From positions 23,994,490 to 24,058,489 of the forward strand of contig NC_135375.1 of assembly GCF_049243985.1 (NCBI RefSeq): a stretch of DNA of 64,000 bases, in the 5' to 3' direction. A model generated the notes under the pieces. The model was not told where the DNA came from. It saw only the letters and a list, made by a program, of their open reading frames with translations, and ran no database searches. This document shows, piece after piece, positions 1 to 11,217 of this stretch. Every line of letters begins with the position of its first letter. The first letter of the stretch is position 1. The DNA is from Paroedura picta. Taxonomy: Eukaryota > Chordata > Lepidosauria > Squamata > Gekkonidae. The position numbers were made by a program, and so were the translations under genes.

Positions 1-1179
1 CCCTACCAAGAAGGCACAGGTGTGCAGGCAGGTTTGATGAGGACTATGAACTTGGCATGATTTTAAATGGGAAGCCGGAGAACATATTTCAACTGTTTCT
101 GGACCCCAATGCCAACACTAGACCCCAGTCTCCCAGTTTTCATGCAGCTGATTTGAAAGTGCAAAACTCCTGCTGCTTCCTTTCACAGAATCCACATCCA
201 CCCTAGCCTGGGGACAGGGTGGGAAAGAATTCTTTTAAAATCACATTTCACACCTGTGATATTTTGCAGCTCCTCGACTAATGGAATACAAGCGGCGCCC
301 AGGAAAACTTGAGAGTGCTTGGAACTACAGTTGCCCCCCCCCCTCCCCATCTTTCACCAGACTCAAGCATCCTCCTCCAGTGCAAAAATGCTCCATCCTC
401 CAGTTCCACCCTGAAGGTCAGCGAATGTCGCCCGGGCAAGACCAGCAGCTGAGCGGGCAGGGTACTTTCTTGGGGAAAGTAAAGTCAGGCTGGTCCCCGG
501 TGCCCACTGCGCTCCATGGTGGAAGTGGGGGGGGGGGTGAGGACACTCACCTCTAGCGGAGCTTGGCGACAACGCTCAGACTGAGCTGCTGAGCCGAACC
601 ATTGCGTATCTGCCCCAGGGGGATCCGCAGCAAAGCGAATGGATTGATGTGCCTGGCAGGGTGGAGCCAGAAAGAGTAATAGCCTTGCTCTCCAGGAAGC
701 CTCTGTCTCTCTAGCCAAGAGAGAGGGGAGGCTCAAGATCCCAACTAGCCCAGGAGAGTCAAAGACCGCCTCCTGCACAAGGCAAAGCGGGGCTTGTGGA
801 CACGCAAAGGAGAGAGCGGCAAATGGGTGAAGGTTCTTTGGGGAGGGGGGTGTCCAGGAGAGCAACGAACAGCAGGCACCCTGGACAGGGACCGGCTTTA
901 GGGGGTGCGGGAGAGCCGGCGGGAGCTCCCTTCGCAGCCTACAGGCGATGGGGGAGTTTGGGCCGGAGCGACGGCGCGTCTTCTGCCTTCCTCCTTCCAA
1001 GGTGCCCTAAGTGGGTCACATGGGGAGAGATTACTCCAAGCAGCCAGCCAAGCAACCTCCACCCCCCGCCGGTTCTGCACAGCGCCGAGCACGGCCGAGA
1101 GCAGCCCGGGGCCCGGCAGGCGGCCCTTGCCGACCGAGCGGTGTCCCCCCCTACCCCCGCCCCCCCGGTCGCCCCTCAC
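1..1179 (-). other. HCN1: HCN1 intron 1, 5' end
   Basis: On the minus strand this follows the exon 1 donor GTGAGG (GT at 1179-1178). I found no further exon in it. It contains a G run near 526-537 and the GC-rich edge of the HCN1 CpG island from about 880. Exon 2, expected to begin with FYWDLIM in this family, lies outside the window. Confidence 0.8.
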
Positions 1180-1580
1180 CGAAAGTCGCTGTAGGGGTGG
1201 ATGATCCAGAAGCCTGCAGTTTTAACCCTTTCCTGCTCCTTCTCCACCGCCTTCTGGCTGCCGAACATGCGGAGGGAGAATTTGTTGACCCCGGGCTGGA
1301 GCATGGAGGTGAACTGGCGCTGCATGAAGCCGTACTGCCGCCGGGCGCCGTCGGGGTCGTCGAAGCCCACCGCGGGCTCCTCGCCGCCGCCGCCTCCTCC
1401 GCCTCCTCCTCCGGCGCCGTCCACTTTGAAGCAGACCGAGTTGCCATGCTCCTTGAGGCTGCCGCCGCCGCCCGGGCTGCCCAGCGCCTTGTCGGCCGCC
1501 TTGGCCGGGAAGCAGGCGTTGGTGCTGGGGCTGCCGTCGTCGCGGCTGCCGGGCGAGGCGCTGGGCTTGCTCCCCTCCAT
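1180..1580 (-). CDS. HCN1: HCN1 coding exon 1 (channel N-terminus)
   Basis: Hyperpolarization-activated, cyclic-nucleotide-gated cation channel subunit, which carries the pacemaker current Ih in neurons and retina. This exon encodes 133 residues plus two bases of the next codon and is only the cytoplasmic N-terminus; there is no membrane segment yet. Residues 1-80 are low-complexity: [15 protein letters not shown], then [13 protein letters not shown], then ten glycines at 57-66. From about residue 81 comes the conserved HCN domain: [40 protein letters not shown], ending [11 protein letters not shown]. The [13 protein letters not shown] segment followed by poly-Gly and EEPA matches mammalian HCN1 as I recall it, rather than HCN2-4. 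The start at 1580 has G at -3 and +4 and matches the family start MEG. The exon ends at a phase-2 donor, CG|GTGAGG. The reading frame stays open upstream to about 2522, but that stretch is GC-rich 5' flank with no family similarity. The poly-Gly tract is likely length-variable. Confidence 0.96.
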
Positions 1581-2059
1581 GCCGCTGGCCGCAGAGGAGG
1601 CGAGCGCTCCAGCCTGCCCGGCCGGCCGGCCGGCGGCGAGCAGAGGCGGGGAGGCCAGCCGGGGAAGCCGGCTCCGTGGCGCGCCCGTCAGCCCCTCTGC
1701 CGCGCCACACCGGCCCGCACTGGCGCTCGGCGAGCGGCGACGCGGAAGGGGCGGGTGGGTGGGGAGAAAAGCCGGCCGCCCGGCCGCCCGGCGCCCTCCG
1801 CAGACGCGCACCCGCCCGCCCGCCGGCCCGACAGCGCCCTCTGCCGGCCGACAGCCCGCCCGCCCGCCCGCCTTGGCCGTGACATTGAGCGCCGGCCGCA
1901 GCCCTCGCCCAGCCGAGGCGGAGCGAGCCGGGGAGGGAGGGAGGGAGGAGCGGCCCGCCAGACGGCTTTGCGCACCGAGCCACGCGCTGGAGCGCCGGTC
2001 GGGAGCCTCGCCTTTGCAGCCGCACGCCCGCTCCGCGCTGGGTGGAAGGCGGCCGCCCC

Positions 2060-2100
2060 GGGGTGGGGTGGGGTGGGGTGGGGTGGGGTGGGGTGGGGGG
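2060..2100 (+). repeat. GGGGT tandem array, G-quadruplex candidate
   Basis: Seven consecutive GGGGT units followed by a run of six G lie 480-520 bases upstream of the HCN1 ATG. The G-rich strand is the template strand of HCN1. Four or more closely spaced G4 tracts meet the usual rule for an intramolecular quadruplex, and the complementary strand could form an i-motif. Effects on transcription are inference. Confidence 0.85.
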
Positions 2101-2270
2101 CGTCTGGCTCGCTTTCGGCGAGGGCAGCTCCGGGCGGCCTGGCTTGCCAGTAGTAATCCCGCCAGGAAGGGCATTAGGCGGCGAGAGAGAGGGCGCCGGG
2201 GAAGGAAAAGCCTAGGAAGTCCAGGGACAGGCCAGCTGCCCTCGGGTCCTCGACGGGGCCGGCGTCCATC

Positions 2271-2959
2271 AGGATGAGCGGCCACTGATAGCTCCGTGAA
2301 TCTGCCCAGCCCACTGCCCTTTGAAAGCCAAGTCCAGGTTTGGCAGCCACAACCCCCTCCTGTGGCAGTGAGTTCCACACATCGACAGTGCTCTGTGGGC
2401 AGAAATGCTTCCTTTTGCCCCTTTCCTGTCCCACCCTTCAGCTCCAGTGGATGACCCCGGGGTGTGGTGTTATGGGAGAGGGGAAAGCGCTTCTGTCTTT
2501 TAGCTCTCCCCGTGCTGTGCATAATTTTAATAAGCCTCTATTAGGAGTGACCTTGAGATAGTAAATCTTAACTGGGGTTCAGAATGTCTCTGGCCAATAA
2601 CTGCTAGATGAAATTGACAGAATGTCTCTGGTCAATGACCACTAGATGAAATTGACGGATGGGGTATGTTTTGTCAGAGCTGTGTTTTGGGAATATTCCG
2701 TCTTTCTTCCAAATTGTAGCCATAATGCATAACTGTAATGCAGTATTTTAAAAAACTTTTCCTGTATCTTTCTAATGAAATAAAAATAAAATAAAAATGA
2801 GATAATATTTATTCAAATCAGATAAATAAAATTAGCCTCTGTTGGGTCTCTGCTTACTCGCCTTTGTCATAAGCTAAGCATCCCTAAGTGTTTTGACCAG
2901 TCCTCATAGGGCAACTCCTCCCAGATCATTTTAATTGGTCTTTCCAGCACCTTTTAAAG
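2271..2959. other. HCN1 5' flank, no gene seen
   Basis: After the CpG island the composition drops to ordinary AT-rich DNA. There is a 38-bp unit in two tandem copies (2580-2617 and 2618-2655, each starting CAGAATGTCTCTGG) and an A-rich stretch at 2775-2835. The part at 2340-2550 looks like an old interspersed repeat, but I could not name it. Confidence 0.5.
2580..2655. repeat. 38-bp tandem duplication
   Basis: Two adjacent 38-bp units beginning CAGAATGTCTCTGG and ending TAGATGAAATTGA differ at only four positions, all in the middle. This is a simple local duplication with no recognised function. Confidence 0.85.
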
Positions 2960-2967
2960 CTCTACAG

Positions 2968-3103
2968 CAGGGGTAGTCAAACTGCGGCCCTCCAGATGTC
3001 CATGGACTACAATTCCCAGGAGCCCTTGCCAGCGAATGCTGGCAAGGGCTCCTGGGAATTGTAGTCCATGGACATCTGGAGGGCCGCAGTTTGACTACCC
3101 CTG
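2968..3103. mobile_element. Foldback hAT-type MITE, copy 1 (subfamily A)
   Basis: A 136-bp nearly perfect palindrome begins CAGGGGTAGTCAAACTGCGG and ends with its reverse complement, CTACCCCTG. It is flanked by the perfect 8-bp duplication CTCTACAG (2960-2967 and 3104-3111). An 8-bp target duplication with TA near its centre is typical of hAT elements. There is no coding capacity, so it must be moved in trans. The arm variant CCCTTGCC is mirrored in the opposite arm as GGCAAGGG. Confidence 0.92.
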
Positions 3104-3111
3104 CTCTACAG

Positions 3112-5715
3112 TATCTTGTTTCCCAGACTCTGAGCAGAACCATACACAATAATCCAATTTTCCTGGCAGGCAGTAGACTTGAACCCAGGTCTCATTGTTC
3201 CAACGGAAGCCACTCCCCTCTGCAACTTCTCCTTAGCAGCCACGAGAGGCTGCAGGAACAAGGGCAATGAATTCCCAGCAAACATGTCTGTACGTGTGAC
3301 TGCACGTGGTGTCCAGCAGCATAATGTTGACTGAGCCATCACAGGGCAAATCCCATACATGATACATTGCTCCAGTCACAATGGACCCTGGAGACCTTTC
3401 GTGCATTCAGCTGCCAGTCACTGACTGCAGAGGTCTCGCTGTGTGGTAGTGAGCAGAACACTGGTCTAGGACTTGAGAGACAAAGGTTGAAATCTTGCCA
3501 TGCAGTTCACTGCATGACCTTGGGGCAGTCATTCTCCCAGGGTTGCCAAGGGTGTCATGGGCACCCAAAGCTGCTTTCTCTCCTATTATCCACCTCCTAC
3601 CATGCACCCCCGTACTAAACATGGATTGTACACGAAGCTACTATATACTGAATCTTGTGCTTGATTCCTATTTTATCTGGGCAGCGGGTTGGTTTTGTGG
3701 GGCTTTGCTGGTCAACTGACTGAATAAAAGTATAATGATGAGAACATTATATGACTTGCTGGACTACACAAATCCCCTAGAGGATCAGGATCCCCAGATT
3801 TTGTCACCTTTCCCCCACCCCCTGCAGCCCTGCACTTTCCCCTGGCCTAACCTACCTCATAGGGTTGTTGTGAGACAGTGGTGAAGAGGGGAAACATGTT
3901 GGCTACTGTGCACACCTGGGAGGAAAGGTGAGTCTTTTATAAATAGTTACAAATGTTGTATTCTATGTTTACGAATTTAATCAAATTTGTACAGCTTTAC
4001 TAGTTACAATTCTAATTTCTAATTTTTTGAACAAACAAAAATTGCAGACCCCTAATTAAACTGTATGTTCTTGTCTGATGGAGACTGCCTTGAAGGTCCT
4101 TCTCCATCCAAAGATGGGGTATAGAAGTCCCACAGCCACATTGTTCACGCAGGTCTCTCCCATGCTCAAGTGCATTAGATGAAAAACTTCCTTTTGCCCT
4201 CTTCATATATGTATGGATATCTCTCAAGAATATCCATCCCACATAATGTGTGCAAAGAATCCATTAATCTGTGAACCTTTTGAGAACCGTAATTCCTTTA
4301 GCAGCGTTGGATAAATTGCTGTAATCCAATTGAGCCCACTGGGGAGGGGGGCTCAGCGTAAGGATCAATACAATTTCCATAGCATTTCCTAAAGATGCCA
4401 TGTGCTCATCACAACTGCAGGGCTCCATTTCTGTCTCAGAGTGTTTCTCCCAAAGATTAAAGGTCGGTCAATGAAGGGCCACTCTTCCAGAACCATGACC
4501 TCCCCCCACCCATGCGCACACACACTAGTCAAGTTCCCCAGAGTTTAAATATGGCAATCGGTAGGCCAAGTGGAAGATGGTGGGGGCAAGGTAGGGGTGG
4601 ATGGGTGGTGGGTGGATGGGAGAGGGTTGGGTTGGGCATTTCAACTGTAGGATATTTCAAATTTTGATTGTGAATGTTTTTGCTATTTTGGAAACCACCC
4701 CATGCCCATTTGAACAGAAGGTCTATAAATCTAACAATACCGACAGCAGAGGCTTCATATGGAATCTCCCTTTTCATGGACAAGCCATATGTGTACTGCA
4801 GACGTAAGCCATTTTTGCTTGTTATTTTTGTTTGTTTAAATTATAATATTCTATCCATGGCTGCAAGGCACTTGGGGCCCTTCAAGGAGAAAAATGGGAA
4901 ATAAGTAAAGCTGCCATTCTAAGAAAGCTTTCCGGAGAGTAAGTCCCACTGAATCGAATGGGTTTCTTCTGAGTGGAACTGCTTAGAATTTCTCCACGAG
5001 TAAGCAATGATCTAGGTAAAGAGCTCAGTACATTGCTTGCCTTGAGGATCTTCTCCAAGCAAATGACCACCTAAAGAAGTTCTATGTTACACCTGCTCTC
5101 ACCTCAGGGTTTGGAGTAATTGACCTTCTGGACATTTTGGCTGCCTGTGGAGAACAAGGTGCTCTCATTATGACTGTGGACACGTCTCCCGGTGCCTGGG
5201 CTTAACAAGGCTTGATCTTCATGTTATCTGGCAGCATTTTAGCCTTGCAAAAAGCTTCCCTGTCAAGATTCCCACTTGGACACTAGTCTGAACTTGTACC
5301 TCTGAATGCTGCTAATCACTTCTGCCGGATGAAGCAAGGGCAGCCGAGGAAAGATGCATTTATTATGTCGGCATGAAAGCACAGACCGGGGGGGGGGGGA
5401 GGGTAGAGGTATATGTTATAGTACAGCGCAGAAGCCAAGTCCCTCGGTCAGACCAATGAGGTCTGGCTTAAATCAGTAACCGAATCATTTGATATATACA
5501 AGCTCTATTGATTCCAGCAGTGCAAAACAATGAAGCTGTCAGTATCAAGACCTCTGGCATATATCATTACCAAGATCTGTGCCAGACACTGACAGCTAGA
5601 ATAATAGAAATATAATTAGAAATATGGATTTTCTCCCCCCCAAAAAGTTATAATGTTTCTATAGATTCCCCCCTCCCCCAATGCCCTGGAGTTATATGTG
5701 AATGTAGCAGAGATG
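3112..5715. other. Intergenic, old SINE remnants only
   Basis: No gene is visible. Degraded tRNA-SINE-like text occurs near 3430-3560 (plus strand, with GACCTTGGGGCAGTCA) and near 3790-3930 (minus-like, with CCTACCTCATAGGGTTGT). A purine-rich stretch lies at 4560-4640 and a G run at 5388-5399. The part at 5100-5350 looks non-repetitive. Confidence 0.45.
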
Positions 5716-5719
5716 CTTC

Positions 5720-6225
5720 TGAGACTGGATGGATGGATGGAGATAATAATGAGGAGGAGGAGATGGATGGATGGATATGATAATAATGAGGATAGACAAT
5801 GGAGCAATTGTTCTCTTTCCCCGGAAGGACGGACCAGAACAAATGAGATGAAATTAATTCAAAAGAGATTCCATCTAAACATCCGGAAGAAGTTCCTGAC
5901 AGTTAGAGCGGTTTCTCAGTGGAACAGGCTTCCTCGGGTGGTGATGGGTTCTCCATCTTTGGAAATTTTTAAACAGAGGCTAGATAGCGATCTGACAAAG
6001 AGGCTGATTCTGTGGAGGCCCAAGGGGGTGGCAGGTGACAGTGGATGAGCGATAGGGTTGTGAGTGTCCTGCATAGTGCGTTCCAACTCTATGATTCTAT
6101 TATGGATGGATGGATGGATGGATGGATGGATGGATGGATGGATGGATGGATGGATGGATGGATGGATGGATGGATGGATGGATGATGAAGATAATAATGA
6201 GGAGGGATGGATCAAAGGATTGATG
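5720..6225. repeat. GGAT microsatellite block enclosing a CR1 fragment
   Basis: GGAT units occur at 5727-5741 and 5765-5778, and in a long run of about 20 units at 6101-6185. The accompanying string GATAATAATGAGGA appears three times, at about 5743, 5781 and 6190, on both sides of a CR1 3' fragment. The simplest reading is one repeat block with a CR1 insertion inside it. The long run is likely to vary in length. Confidence 0.8.
5790..6100 (+). mobile_element. CR1 LINE 3' fragment
   Basis: The fragment encodes the usual C-terminal text of CR1 ORF2, including [28 protein letters not shown] and FKQRLDSDL. The 3' untranslated part then ends CCAACTCTATGATTCTA. It is strongly 5'-truncated, as is usual for CR1. 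It lies inside a GGAT repeat block. Confidence 0.88.
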
Positions 6226-7190
6226 AATGAAAATAGAGCAATTTCAGAGCTTTCAAATCTCAGGTTCTTCTTCAGGCACAGAAGGGAGTTAAGATGTAGA
6301 ACATCCATGGATGTTGCCCAGTCAGATGTGTTCTGGAAGTTCTCAGCTGGGCATTTCCTTCCTGAGTATACAGAGACCCTTATTGTATTGGAACAGCAGT
6401 GCACATATGCCTCAAAGGGCACCAGTTTACTGACCTGAAACAACCCAAGGGATCCACCTCTAGTCTACTTCCAGCTGATCTGGCTCCTGTACAAGAGTGG
6501 AGAAGTATGAACAGTCAGCATGGTAAGACAGTGAGGGATTGCTGTAGCATCTGGGGTGGTGACCTGGAAGCAGCAGTGGCATCAATTGGTAGCCCTGATT
6601 AAATTGGCATTTCAGCCATGTCTCCTTAGTTCCACTGATGGCACTGCAGCATGACAGCGACTGGTTAAGCGAAAACTGCAGTAATTCATGAAGCACAATA
6701 AGTTAATATACCTAGTCATATAAGCTGCATGACTTAGTCACAGGAGAAATAATGGAGGCTTGTATTTTATTGACACAATAGTTTATGATTTTTAATACGC
6801 TGAGAACAAGAGGATCCTAGACACTGGACTATTAAAGGTACTGCAGTAGCCAAGATCATTCATTTGCAGTAGCAAAGATGGTTAGACATTTACAGCAGGA
6901 TGGTTATCTATGTGATGATTGGGAGGCTAGGGAAACCTCCGTGCATTGCAACCCCACTGTTCTGGGATCAATGATAAGATATAAGAACTGACTGTGTCAC
7001 CCAAAGTTACTGCCTGTCAGTTCTACAGAAGTGATGGTGATTGCCACATACTTCACCGGGCCATGCAAATTGCTGTCAGTAGGCTGTACCTGTAACCACA
7101 GTGCATCAGGGCAGACGTTACTCCAAGGCTGGTCTGTGTGGAAGATTTTTCCAGTATCTGTATGATGCCAGTACCCTTACAAGGGGTGGC
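6226..7190. other. Intergenic, nothing recognised
   Basis: No gene, RNA or repeat end could be recognised in this stretch. Composition is ordinary and reading frames are short. Confidence 0.4.
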
Positions 7191-7192
7191 AC

Positions 7193-7295
7193 AGAAGCAT
7201 AAATGGGGTTTTTATTGCTGTAACTCGCCTTGAGCCTCCGGGGAGAGGCGAGTAACAAATCTAACAATAACAACAACAATAATAATAACAATAAG
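7193..7295 (+). mobile_element. L2-like LINE 3' tail
   Basis: It has the text typical of squamate L2-like 3' ends, CGCCTTGAGCCTCCGGGGAG. This is followed by a hairpin partner CGAGTAACAAAT and an AT-rich AATAACAACAATAATAAT tail. Only the 3' end is present. Confidence 0.7.
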
Positions 7296-7750
7296 AGACT
7301 CCAACCCCCATAAGTACAGTTAATCTTCCCACCAATCACAAGTAGATAGCTGATCTGGGCTGTTTGCGAACAGCACTTTGTGAGCACCTTCAAGCAGTGC
7401 CTTGCAGTGCAATCTGGAAGCACTCAGATTTTTCTCACTTAGCCCAATGTGAACCTGAGAGAGGCGGAGATATGCCTCATCCTTTTGGCGGGGGCGGAAG
7501 AGTGTTAACCGTTCCCATTCCCATTGAGGCAACACCCGCAATTAAAGAGATGCGACCATCCTTTTTGTCATAGGCTCCGCTTTCCCTCTGGCTTGCCACT
7601 TTAGGTCAAACTGGGGGGATAGAACCAGCCACTCATTCCAAGCCCACGACAGTACAGTTTATGGAACAATTTCACTGTAGCAACTCATCCTTATCGACAG
7701 TTTGCAAATCAGGCACAATCACTGTGACTGTTTTTAGGATGTATCTACGG

Positions 7751-8028
7751 AAGCCAACGGGGTGTAGTGGTTAACAGTGGCGACCTCTAATCTGGCAAGC
7801 TGGGTTTGATTCCCCACTCCTCCCCATGCAGCCAGTTGGGTGGCCTTGGGCTACTCACAGTCCTAATAGTTCTGTTCTCATAGAGCAGTCCTGTAAGAGC
7901 TCTCTCAGCCTCACCTAGCTCACAGGGTGTCTGTTGTGGGGAGAGGAAAGGAAGGCCATTGTAAGCTGCTTTGAGTCTCCTTAGGACATTAAAAAGTGGG
8001 GTATAAAATACACTTATTCTCTTCTTCA
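7751..8028 (+). mobile_element. tRNA-derived SINE (family A), nearly full length
   Basis: The tRNA-like head has an A-box-like GGTGTAGTGGTTA and a B-box-like GGGTTTGATTCC. The body has GCCTTGGGCTACTCACAG, TCAGCCTCACC and TGTCTGTTGTGGGGAGAG. The tail has GAGTCTCC, GGTATAAAA and CTTCTTC. About 15 copies or pieces of this family lie in the window; this one is moderately diverged. Confidence 0.88.
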
Positions 8029-8684
8029 TAGTAGGATTGTTACAAGAATCTCTCTTAATACCTCCAATTTCTCCCTAATAATCAACAATCCATTTATTTT
8101 CCTCTTTTGGGGAATTTGGGGTCAGTTTCTAATCAATTTTGTTTGGGTCAAATTGAAATACATAAAGAGGAGGGGCTGGAAGGAACGCTCTGCAAAATTT
8201 CAGAATTGTATTCTATAGAAGCTCCGAGGCAATCAACCTGTTCTCAAATCTTCTGAACCTAGCATGCTGCAGGATTGAAGTTACAAAAGTGTAGATTGAT
8301 TTCTCTTCAAAGAGAAGTCAAAAGGATATGAAAAAGAAATTCCTCTTTTAAAAGTGAGGGGAAAGGGGAATCAATGGCTCCATCAAATAAAGGAGAATTT
8401 CAGAGAAAAAAGTAATCTCCCCCACTCCCTTAACAACACTATTCCATGGTCTGGCTGTAACCACATAAAAGACCATTTCTCTCATAGCCACTGAAGGAGT
8501 CTGCTGTTTGATTGATTGGCCAATGACAATATCAATCACACCGCAGACTCCTCTGAAAGGAGCTCCATCCTGTGAGCTTCAAGAATCAAAACAGAGGGTG
8601 AACTATAACAATGGATAGAAAAGTTACACGAAAAGAGTTTTGCAGGGGGGGTTTTGCTCCCATATTTCTTCATCCATTCTTTAT

Positions 8685-8967
8685 AAAGGTAAAGGTATCT
8701 CCTGTGCAAGCACTGGATCATGTCTGACCCTTGAGGTGACGCCCTCCAGCGTTTTCATGGCAATCTCAATACGGGGTGGTTTGCCGGTGCCTTCCCCAGT
8801 TATTACCGTTTACCCCCCAGCGAGCTGGGTACTCATTTTACCGACCTTGGAAGGATGGAAGGCTGAGTCAACCTTGAGCCGGCTGCTGGGATTGAACTCC
8901 CAGCCTCATAGGCAGAGCTTTCAGACAACATTTCTGCTGCCTTACCACTCTGCGCCACAAGAGGCTC
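8685..8967 (-). mobile_element. Sauria SINE
   Basis: Read on the minus strand, the head is GAGCCTCTTGTGGCGCAGAG followed by a tRNA-like B box, GAGTTCAATCCC. The central text GAGTCAACCTTGAGCCGGCT appears on the plus strand. The tail resembles a Bov-B LINE end, with GTGCTTGCACAGGAGATACC next to CTTTACC. This SINE family is known from squamates and is the best single clue to the organism. Confidence 0.9.
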
Positions 8968-10545
8968 TCCATTCTCTATACCAATGCACATAAATGTCCT
9001 GACTTGGCAAAAGCTAAAACGGTGCTAGACACAAGTAAGATGGCTAAGTCATCATGACTATCAGAAGAAAAGGATGCATGTGCTGCTGGGGGGAAAATAT
9101 AAAATGGCACAAACCACATGCAGGCAGTTCCTGCCCTCCAAACGCTGGAAGCATTTCAGGACAGACCTATTCCATGGCTTCCTGCTAGAAAGAGGGAAAC
9201 AACAGCCCCACAGCTAAGGCTAAAGTGGAGGCCCATCTACAGTTTCTCTGCCCTGCTATTTCAAGTGAAAAATTCTCCTTCTTTTCTTGTTCTTCCCTTG
9301 TATGACCTGAGCCCACAATTCTTTCCTTCTTGACTGTCGTTCTGGATAGAATCAGAATACCTTTATTGGCATAAAAAGTTCTGGATATATTTTTCAAAGT
9401 TGCATATTGTATGTATAAAGGTTTCACATTTTATGTCTAAATGCCATAAGGGTTCTTTTGATGTTTACCCATTCCCTGGGCAGTTGAAATGTTCAAAATC
9501 TCACATGCTTAAGGTTTCCCTGCAACAATCCTGTTCTGTACAGAGTTTTCCAGGGTGCAAGACTTCCTGAGTTCAGTGTATCTTAGACCCAAAGAATGAT
9601 CTGTAGAATGGTTACCTTGAACTCACAAAATATAATAATGGCTAAATCATGAGTCAGAATGCTTGCTTTCTCTCCAAAGATACATCATCTCCCCACCCTC
9701 CTGTTTCCTCTACCCAGCAGCATTGTCCATTGCTTGGCTCTTTAAGATGTGAAGCTGGACAGTGTGAAAACATCAAGCTGTAGAATCATTTAATGTGACA
9801 TGACAGGTATCCAAACAGATCCAATCAGCTATTTGACCACTGGACTAGACGAGATCTCTTCTAAGTACAAACGTTTATTTTGCACTGAGCCTGGATGGTT
9901 CACTGAACTACAAACTGACCTTGATGGTGAATAATGAGTATGAAAAGAATGTAGCCACATGGATCACCAGCTGTGCAAGGATAACTAAAAAAGAGAGAGA
10001 AGTTTTTCATAGAAAAATCGCATCAACTTCAAGAAGAAGATTATCCATTTCACTCATAAACTCTAAAATCTGCGAAAGGTTAGCTTTCCAATGACCTACT
10101 TCAAAATACTGTATTAGCATCATCTGTCTCTTGGTGCAAATAGAAAAACCACAAACATATCTGTAGTTTGTCAGTTTTCTTTTGGGACTGGACAGTGGTG
10201 GCAGTACAGCCCTGCTGACTCATGAGCACCACTCCATCAGGCCTTCTGATGCATCTACACACCGAGCAACTGTCCTGAGTCTTTACTCAATTATGCTCTT
10301 TGGGTTCTCCCAACCTTTAGAGGTTTTTCTTCCTTGCTCTTTCTTCGGTACAAGTCCTTGTAGGAATTACCTGCCAAGAGGGCCTGTACTTTCAGCTTCA
10401 CTTCCTAACCCTCAAGAAGGGGTTCTCACTCACATTCTTGTATGCTCCCATCAAGTGGTTGCCTTAGGAATTACTTACAAAGAGGGCCAAGCACTCCCAG
10501 CCTTTCCTGCCACATTGCTTTTTTAAGGCTCTGCACAGTGTCTTC
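8968..10545. other. Intergenic, one LINE end
   Basis: Near 9349-9375 the text GAATCAGAATACCTTTATTG resembles the minus-strand 3' terminus of a LINE I could not name. The rest, including 9640-10540, shows no gene and no clear repeat. Confidence 0.4.
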
Positions 10546-10563
10546 ATCTCCTACTACTACTAC

Positions 10564-10603
<40 letters not shown>
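10546..10603. repeat. ACT/ATT trinucleotide microsatellite
   Basis: Several CTA units followed by about 15 ATT units abut an L2-like element on its minus-strand 3' side. It probably grew from the AT-rich L2 tail. Confidence 0.9.
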
Positions 10604-10605
<2 letters not shown>

Positions 10606-10609
<4 letters not shown>

Positions 10610-10915
10610 TAGATTTATTTCCTGCCACTCCCCATAGGCTCGTGACGGGTCACAACAGTCCTATCCCCATTAAAATACCCATTAAAAGACTTTAAAACAA
10701 TCCCAACATGGCGGAAGTTCTTATTATTTCCACCCCTGCTATCAGAGCGGCAGGGAGGGTGGGGAGGAGATCTAACTTACTAGGTCCGGGGGGGGGGGGG
10801 ATGTTGGCACTCATTCGCTGACCCCGGCCTCAACCTAAAACCTGGCGGCAGAGCTCCATCTTGCAGGCCCTGTGGAAAGCTGGTAAATCCCGCAGGGCCC
10901 GCAGAGAGACTGATT
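10606..10915 (-). mobile_element. L2-like LINE 3' fragment
   Basis: Minus-strand L2-like text includes the 3' end (plus strand TTTATTTCCTGCCACTCCCC) and the end of the ORF region (CTTGCAGGCCCTGTGGAAAG). It contains a G run at 10788-10800. A tRNA SINE sits at its inner edge (10922-11217). Confidence 0.7.
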
Positions 10916-10921
10916 ATTACA

Positions 10922-11217
10922 AAGAAGAAGAAGAAGAAGAAGAAGAAGAAGAGTTGGTTTTTATATGCCGCTTTTCCCTACCCAAAGGAGGCTCAAAACG
11001 GCTTACAGTCGCCTTCCCATTCCTCTCCCCACAACAGACACCCTGTGGGGTGGGTGAGGCTGAGAGAGCCCTGATATCACTGCTTGGTCAGAACAGTTTT
11101 ATCAGTGCTGTGGCGAGCCCAAGGTCACCCAGCTGGTTGCATGTGGGGGAGCGCAGAATCGAACCCGGCATGCCAGATTAGAAGTCCGTAATCCTAACCA
11201 CTACACCAAACTGGCTC
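10922..11217 (-). mobile_element. tRNA-derived SINE (family A), full length
   Basis: One of the best-preserved copies. The minus strand begins GAGCCAGTTTGGTGTAGTGG, carries the B box GGGTTCGATTC, and ends with a GGCATATAA motif and a long CTT tail (plus strand AAG units at 10922-10950). The intact Pol III boxes suggest a relatively young insertion. Confidence 0.92.

Larger units (their letters stand above)
880..2270 (-). promoter_or_regulatory. HCN1 CpG island and promoter region
   Basis: A dense GC- and CpG-rich block spans the start of intron 1, exon 1 and about 0.7 kb upstream. It contains GGCCGG runs, repeated CCCGCCC blocks that could bind Sp/KLF factors, and no clear TATA box. This is the usual promoter type for a neuronal channel gene, so the transcription start most likely lies within about 1600-2100 on the minus strand. 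The exact start cannot be read from sequence alone. Confidence 0.8.

Noticed and set aside
1011-2153. Long plus-strand frame of 380 residues across the CpG island
   Set aside because: It is antisense to HCN1 exon 1. Its Ala/Gly/Pro/Arg-rich text is what GC-rich DNA gives in any frame.
1581-2522. The HCN1 frame stays open upstream, giving a 448-residue reading frame on the minus strand
   Set aside because: The extra part is GC-rich 5' flank without family similarity, while MEG at 1580 matches the family start and has a good initiation context.
5916-6443. Frame with a long Ile-His-Pro-Ser repeat
   Set aside because: It is a translation of the GGAT microsatellite.
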